Assembly: GCA_019055375.1 (NCBI GenBank)
Contig: JAHQIW010006942.1
Span: 16,700 to 80,699, forward strand
Direction: 5' to 3'
DNA from: Parelaphostrongylus tenuis
Taxonomy: Eukaryota; Nematoda; Chromadorea; Rhabditida; Metastrongylidae
Length of the DNA stretch: 64,000 nucleotides
The notes beneath the pieces were generated by a model that was not told the DNA's origin, ran no database searches, and saw nothing but the letters and a program-made list of their open reading frames with translations. The translations under genes and the position numbers were made by a program. Below, one piece after another: positions 58,956-64,000 of this stretch (its first letter is position 1; the number at the start of each line of letters is the position of its first letter).

Positions 58956-60900
58956 CTATATAACCAAATGAAATTCCGGTTCAAGAAATTCTCAGATGAT
59001 AAAATTGAAGATACTACCGGTGGCAGTGACAGGAGTGTGAATACATTTGTGTTCAGACTGATTGTCGTCCTCTTTAATAAAAAGCTTTCGCCCTCATCGC
59101 AGGATTGGAAGTAAGTTCACCCCTTTCTAAATCTTCTATCCGAACGAAGGATCGTAATAAACTAGCAAGTTTTACAATCGACTAGAAGTTTAAGCGATTT
59201 GAACTTGAAACCGAGTCTCCAGATGACGATTTTTAGTTTCTGACTTCATTTATCTAATGAGAAATACATCGTTAAACCTAAATGCGGAATTGAACAATTG
59301 AACCAACGGCAACGCATGCATGCAATGCATCTGTTCGACTAGTATTGGTAAAACATTGTAAATGAACCGTATTGTCGGCATCGCCTAATTGCCGAGTTTT
59401 CATGGGTAACTGATAAAGCTTTCGGTAGCCGATCGGTGGCCACGGTTAGAGCAGTAGCAGCACCGCGTCCTAGCTATAGTGGTGGAACGCGACGTGCGAC
59501 TACCGACTTGGGTAGAAAAATTTGTATAATGCTCAGCATTCTAGGATAGATCAAACCCGCTTCTTACAGAATCCCCATAGTTGAAATAGGACTAATAATG
59601 CTTTGCTGTTTGCACTTTCTCTCTGTAACTGCGATAGAAGAGGTGGTTGATTTAGCGGTGTTCTTCTTCTCAGAAGCGAAGCGAGAAATAGTGTTCTACC
59701 AAAATGGCGATAATCAGTGTTTTCTGGAATAACTAAAAAGCAATTATATTTCTGAAAGGCACTAAAATGGATGGATTTATTACTGTTACCACGTTCAGTT
59801 GTATAAATGTTGACAAGCACTGTAAAGATGTAATGTAGGGGACTATAAGGGAAACTAAAGGGAAATTTCAAAAAAAAGCGATCAATTGAGCCAGCAAACG
59901 ATCGGAGTATAGTTTCAATAGGAAAATTTACATCAAATGACCGCATGGTCAATAAAAAACGTGGTGTCATGAACCTCCTCTAGAAGTTATTTTTTCGAAA
60001 AAAGGACAACTATAATTAACTTTCGCTATAAGCTCAAAAACTGTTTTTGCTCAAATGGAAAAGGAAAAAAACCCCATTTAGATAGCAATCTAATCACTGA
60101 ACAAATTTAAAAAACCTTAGAGCGCTGGAGATTGTATTGAATTGGAATGGATTTAACAAATTCACTGAAGTAGTTGCATCTTCAAAAACCATGGGATTAC
60201 GTGTTGTTTAGAATAGAAGCGAATAAAAAGAAGATTAAAAACAGGCTGCAAAATTCCCGCAGTCTGAAAAAAATTTTTTTGAAAAGAGCTTCAAAGTGCA
60301 GTAGGAATGACTTTGTTTATTACCTAAGCCAATCATTTAAGAAGTTAAACACAAAAAAAAAAAACGCCACAAGGAAGAAAACAGTGCGCCCATTGAAGCA
60401 GCGACATTCAAAGGATGAGATGAAGGCGGAAAGAAACTCCTCGTCTATGTCACCCTTGAGATTATGGAAAGAAGGGGAATGAATAGCGGCATACTTATCT
60501 ACGAAGTTTACAAGTGCCTAAATTGCAAAGTAATAAGGCTTAAAAAGCCGAAGCAATGGATTGGTTATAAATATCCGGATTAGGTGAAATGAAAAACGAA
60601 AGACATCACACTGTTGATCAAAAATTAGAGTATGTTCAGGATGTGAGAATATCTGCCATCGAAAAAAAAAATTCAAAAATGTCAGAACCTATGCAACAAA
60701 GGCAATAACTAAAGATGAGGAGATCAATTTGTACCCGTGTTACATATCCTTAATTTCATTCGCAGCAACAAAAAGATGATTGCAGACAATTTTATCCTAT
60801 GTATTAACCTGCAAGAGCATACAAATGAATCTACCAAATGAATCTTAGTATTTATGTTTGCTGACATCTGAAGACGTCAAAGCGACTCTGGAGTTAGTCA
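58956..60900. other. Non-coding stretch with two motif-free frames
   Basis: A 139-codon minus frame (59551-59970) and a Lys/Arg-rich 102-codon plus frame (60174-60482) have no recognisable domain; the second crosses A-rich runs. Neither has convincing splice context. Confidence 0.35.
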
Positions 60901-60949
60901 GCCAGTGAGCATTGCGAGTTAGTGAGCAATGAGCACGACGCATGTATAT

Positions 60950-61350
60950 TTCACAAAATCTCTGAGGAGTGCGTTGCCGAGTGCCATCTGCCTGGCACAA
61001 CGGATAGTGAGCAGTTTTTCATTGACTTAAAATATTCTATCAGATCATATTAAAATTTAATCAAGGCCTCAAAAAAACAGTCGATTGAAAGGTACTGCTA
61101 TATGCGTTTTTACCAGCCGTGAGCAATAGATTGAGTATCACCATAGACCGCAACATCAATGATATTTTCACTTGAGGCGTGGACCATGATTATATTCTGG
61201 CGAAAGCTACCTTTAGTTGTGGGATGTAAACTAAAGGCATGTGCTACTGATGAGGTGTGCGAGAACACCGAAGCGTAGGTCTAGCACTGAAAATGGTATA
61301 CCACGACCTCGAAACGGCTCAAATATATTCTATCAGATTAGTTTTAGGCG
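60950..61350 (+). mobile_element. Tandem hammerhead repeat, 289-bp period
   Basis: Two units are arranged head to tail. The stem I 3' strand CTGGCAC (60992-60998) of a degenerate first unit and CTAGCAC (61281-61287) of the second are 289 bp apart, and AATATTCTATCAGAT at 61031 is repeated as ATATATTCTATCAGAT near 61325. Between them AACAGTCGATTGAAAGGTAC (61076) is shared with the copies at 19.5 and 30.9 kb. The tandem layout with one hammerhead per unit is what is known of retrozymes and other self-cleaving satellite repeats. No protein is encoded. Confidence 0.6.
61241..61287 (+). ncRNA. Hammerhead ribozyme-like motif, best copy of the retrozyme-like family
   Basis: Stem I: GTGCTA (61241-61246) pairs perfectly with TAGCAC (61282-61287). 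Core CTGATGA is 61247-61253. Stem II: GGTGT (61254-61258), loop GCGAGA, ACACC (61265-61269), 5 bp perfect. GAA is 61270-61272. Stem III is minimal: GC/GT around a four-base loop, closed by a G-U pair where A-U is usual (61273 and 61280). The cleavage base would be C 61281. The sole deviation from the hammerhead consensus I can see is G for A at 15.1, so weak self-cleavage is conceivable. Confidence 0.65.
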
Positions 61351-61854
61351 GTTATTGCTTTTTTCATATATAACATGGTAATACAATATAAATTCGGAAA
61401 ACATGTGTTTTCAAGACGGCATAGCAAATTTCTTTACTAAATATCCAGATGCAACTGCACAAGTAGCTTGATAATGACATCTAGTTCATATAGTTAGTCA
61501 GGTGTGAAGTGCGTAGAAATAAGGCCAATCACTTGAATGAAAACGCAAACTGCATAGGTCGTAAGTTGATATCTTCAATTTAACTGATATGGTAATGATA
61601 ATGTTAACGATAACGAATAAAAGTCTTGCAGCAGATCCTTGTCCGTTTCAGTCAAGTTGGCTGTGTTTCTTCCAAATCTTTCACCAAAGTTGAGGCTACT
61701 CTCTTATTGTATTTCGTTAACATTTCACATAGGAATTCAAAAAAATCCGAATATTTTCCCCTCTCGAGGTATAATCTTATCCTGGAACAGAAATATCTTC
61801 GTATAATCAAAACTACTGGGGTTTTCTATTTTGGACATAAAAGGATAAAAAGAT

Positions 61855-62140
61855 GAAGTCAATCCCTGAGAGATGCGTCAAGCAATCATCTCCCATTTTT
61901 AAACTTCGTTAGGTGATTTAATGCATATCTGATCTCTTTACAAGGACTCGCGGTGCGCCTCCCACTATATCAGTTTACTGCTGTCTATCCCGCAGACAAG
62001 TTTGAGGCCCATCTGGTACCAATTTACCAACCCCGGAAAGATGTATGGCTTGTTGAGCCAAACGAGCGCAAGATCGAAACCAATGACCAATCTTTGCGAG
62101 GACAGAGCACCTCTAACCATTGCGCCATATGCGCTTTGAT
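61855..62140 (-). mobile_element. tRNA-derived SINE (copy S6)
   Basis: Inverted. The tail GTCAATCCCTGAGAGATGCG (61859) and body TTAATGCATATCTGATCTC are followed by TGCGGTGCGCCTCCCAC-like sequence and a head with AACCATTGCGCCATATGCGC (62116). Moderately diverged. Its head abuts the C-rich tract. Confidence 0.8.
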
Positions 62141-62151
62141 TGACAAACCAA

Positions 62152-62203
62152 CACCCCCCCCCCCCTCCCCCCCCTCCCACCCCCCCCTCCCCCCCCCCCC
62201 CCC
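62152..62203. repeat. Poly-C rich tract (G-rich on minus strand)
   Basis: About 50 bases almost entirely C, broken by single T or A bases. On the minus strand this gives several long G runs separated by one base, compatible with G-quadruplex formation. It sits directly upstream of the SINE S6 promoter. Confidence 0.85.
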
Positions 62204-62209
62204 TATTCC

Positions 62210-62860
62210 AGATATTTACGCGGAAAATGGAACAAATAATTAAATGAAATGTATCAACGTGATATTAGTAGGCCTCTATAAAATTGGGATGTTTCCTCGC
62301 AGATTCAATGACCTTGAACGCGTGGAAATAAATTTGCATTAGAGTTGCAAGAAAAAAGGAAAAAATACAGCTGTATGACTTACCGTGAAACAAATAATTC
62401 CAAAACACAGATATGTAAGAATTGTGTATTGTATTATGCTTTGCATTCCTTGTAATCCTGTGATTTCTAAGATGAATTAGCATGTCCAGCAGTTTTTACA
62501 TTGGAATATCTTCTTTAACTTTGTACGCGACATAATCAATACCTGAACTTTTACTCTTTACTCAGTTTTAGTTTCAGTTTTACTCTTTGGAATGAAAAAA
62601 CCTCTGCGACTGATTTTAAAAAGCACGAAGAATAACACCGATTAGCATCGGTAGCTACCAAATTGGAGAATGTTTGAGCTATATCAATCACATACTGCTA
62701 CCAAATCCGATGGAACTACTAATAAAGTTCATGAGATGCCTGAGATCAACTGTCAATACGTCTAAGAATTCGTTAGATTGAGCGAATATTATCAACAATG
62801 TAAGGTAAACTCAAGAGAATTTTCCACACGCGACCCTACCCTATGAAACAACTACCACGA
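62210..62860. other. Non-coding stretch, probably intronic to the minus-strand phosphatase exon
   Basis: No further phosphatase exon could be identified here. Short frames only. Confidence 0.35.
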
Positions 62861-62866
62861 TGAGAC

Positions 62867-63028
62867 CAATTCCTGCTGAGCAATGAACAACAATGGGGAT
62901 GTTTTTTTGCAAATTGACGAGCAAATTGTTTGCAGCGTTTATAACAGCTCTCGGATCGGAGGGGCAGGAGTGATCTGGGCCAATCAGGAAACATAAAGTG
63001 ATGCACCCGTCGTCGAATAAGATACTTT
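62867..63028 (-). CDS. Protein tyrosine phosphatase catalytic exon, frameshifted
   Basis: The minus strand encodes the centre of a classical PTP catalytic domain. VHHFMF, then the WPD loop, then DHSCPSDPRAVINAANNLLV and NIPIVVHCSAGIG are seen. The last is the P-loop with the nucleophilic Cys, and the following Arg would be in the next exon. One extra C in TGGCCCAGATCAC (plus-strand GGG at 62977-62979) shifts the frame inside the WPD loop: the upstream part reads in one register, the downstream in another. The acceptor TGCTTCAG/AAAG fits the nematode consensus; the donor (GGAATTG/GTCTCA) is weak but falls in the middle of the Gly codon before Arg, a plausible intron position. The enzyme class removes phosphate from phosphotyrosine. 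Either a pseudogene or a base-call error is possible. Confidence 0.75.
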
Positions 63029-63079
63029 CTGAAGCATTACACAATACATATGGTAAACTTAATGTTGAAGTAAACTAAG

Positions 63080-63190
63080 AGTATCAACAAATCACCAGAA
63101 GTTGTCGCCCAGTCAAGGATCTTTAAAACGTGTGAATGTGGTTGCCAATATGTAGCCTGATTGTTCCAATACTTCAGCGTTGCGCAGCAA
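63080..63190 (-). CDS. Possible upstream exon of the phosphatase
   Basis: On the minus strand, just 5' of the catalytic exon, the frame contains CATLKYWNNQ, resembling the KCxxYWP motif that precedes the WPD loop by roughly 60 residues in classical PTPs. The expected Pro is Asn and two extra residues interrupt it. Spacing and order fit, but the following residues are not diagnostic and no clear splice sites were fixed. Confidence 0.22.
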
Positions 63191-63492
63191 ATAAAGTGAT
63201 TAAAGTAGCAAGCGAGGGTCAGGAGTTCATAACTCACTTAGAGATATCAGATTCAAATCTAGTCAGGAAGGTTCCGTAGCAATACACAGTAATCATGGTC
63301 GGGTACCCAGACAGATCGCGGCAAAACAGGGCATCAAGTCAGCTAAGACAGTAAATATGAAGATTTCGTATGAATTGTGAAGTAACTTCGCGTTTCCACT
63401 CTTTTTGAACAGAAATAGCAAACACTGAGGACAAATGGAAACATGCCGCCAATCCAATTATGTCGGATTAATTGGTGAGATATGCCAAGACG

Positions 63493-63835
63493 AGAGCGCA
63501 TTGTGGCGCAGTGGTTAGAGGTGCTCTGCGTCGCCGCACGGAGGTCAATATGGTTATCTGGACTCCGGTCAGCGCTCTTATTGTTGGCTCACCAAGTCAT
63601 CCATCCCTCCCGGGTCGGTAAATTGCGTGTACTCGGCAGGTCTCGGACTTGTCTGGGAGGATAAGCAGCACTGACTCGGTCAGCGGGGAGGCACCGCGAG
63701 TCATTTGTAAGGCCAAGTATATGCATTCAATCCACCTCAAACGAAAGTCAAAAATTGAGGTCGAATGCATGGCGCATGGCACGCCCTCAGGGATTGATCC
63801 GCCGATGAGCTTCATATCTTTTTTCATATTTAGTA
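63493..63835 (+). mobile_element. tRNA-derived SINE (copy S7)
   Basis: The A box TGGCGCAGTGG (63504-63514) is intact. The B-box region has suffered an insertion (GGTTATCTGGACTCCGG, 63552). The body contains GACTTGTCTGGGAGGATAAG and the tail CCCTCAGGGATTGATC. Scattered single-base insertions make it longer than other copies, which could be decay or local sequencing error. Confidence 0.85.
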
Positions 63836-63972
63836 TTCCAGACTAGCCCATATGTTCAGTCACTTTTTGGTCATGAGAATTCCTGCGTCGTGGATGCTAG
63901 TACAAAACGGTCCGCGCCAGAGGGACGTGATGCAAGCCCGCGTCTGTGTGGGGCACAAAAAGTTGCAGGATA

Positions 63973-63997
63973 GCGTTATGGGGGGGGGGGCGGGGAC
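63973..63997. repeat. G-rich tract at the window end
   Basis: TATGG followed by a run of G interrupted by one C, then GGGGACC. It continues to the edge, so its full extent is unknown. Confidence 0.7.
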
Positions 63998-64000
63998 CCA

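Noticed and set aside
59551..59970. 139-codon minus frame
   Set aside because: There is no recognisable domain and the Phe/Leu-rich content is expected from the antisense of A/T-rich DNA. Retained only as a note.
61953..62243. 96-codon frame with poly-proline end
   Set aside because: It translates the SINE S6 complement and the C-rich tract.
63973..64000. G run at the right edge as a possible G-quadruplex regulatory element
   Set aside because: It is truncated by the window and could be a low-quality read end; no promoter context is visible.
1..64000. Spliced-leader RNA, 5S rRNA or canonical tRNA genes
   Set aside because: I looked for SL1-like, 5S-like and complete cloverleaf sequences by eye and found none; only tRNA-derived SINE heads are present.

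Overview
The window looks like AT-rich, gene-poor nuclear DNA of a parasitic nematode. A strongylid, most likely a hookworm, is my inference. It rests on a high-copy tRNA-derived SINE of a type I associate with hookworm DNA, several decayed mariner relics, a short interstitial stretch of the nematode telomere repeat (TTAGGC), and nematode-like splice signals around the one recognisable coding exon. No complete protein gene, rRNA, canonical tRNA, spliced-leader gene, operon or CRISPR array is visible. Nearly all long ORFs are chance frames or lie inside repeats.

Layout. 0.8-1.2 kb: mariner-derived foldback. 4.0-5.0 kb: inverted-repeat element carrying CACGTG palindromes (second copy at 56.5-57.0 kb). 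5.7-7.0 kb: SINE, a deleted mariner with both terminal repeats, and a deleted SINE. 9.4-9.6 kb: copy of a foldback/tandem repeat family. 10.7-12.6 kb: two weak exon candidates and a SINE. 14.6-15.2 kb: dispersed repeat and a SINE. 17.8-18.5 kb: broken coding-like segment and a tandem duplication. 19.4-20.8 kb: hammerhead-type element beside a foldback of about 1.1 kb. 22.7 kb: telomere-like repeat. 25.7-26.5 kb: a second hammerhead type, (TA)n and tRNA-like heads. 30.8-31.6 kb and 39.7 kb: more hammerhead copies. 42-51 kb: SINEs, three mariner relics, foldback units and a perfect 66-bp palindrome whose loop has a hammerhead-like core. 55-63.8 kb: three SINEs, the second CACGTG foldback, a 289-bp tandem hammerhead repeat and a protein tyrosine phosphatase exon on the minus strand.

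The most interesting content is RNA-level: three sets of hammerhead-ribozyme-like sequences in non-coding repeats. (a) A retrozyme-like family with type I geometry at 19.6, 30.8, 31.5, 39.7 and 61.25 kb, with a tandem copy at 60.97 kb. (b) A hammerhead at 25.74 kb with a GUCC/GGAC stem II. (c) Six copies, all on the minus strand, of a CUGAAGA...GCCGAAAC motif, one of them in the loop of a perfect palindrome. The copies here are mostly decayed, so the window may hold degenerate members of families active elsewhere in the genome.

The genes do not form a visible pathway. The phosphatase exon is the only recognisable host-type gene piece, and its gene probably continues past the right edge (5' side) or through introns to the left. 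It carries a frameshift in the WPD loop, so it may be a pseudogene or contain a sequence error. Other exon candidates are listed with low confidence and without assigned function.
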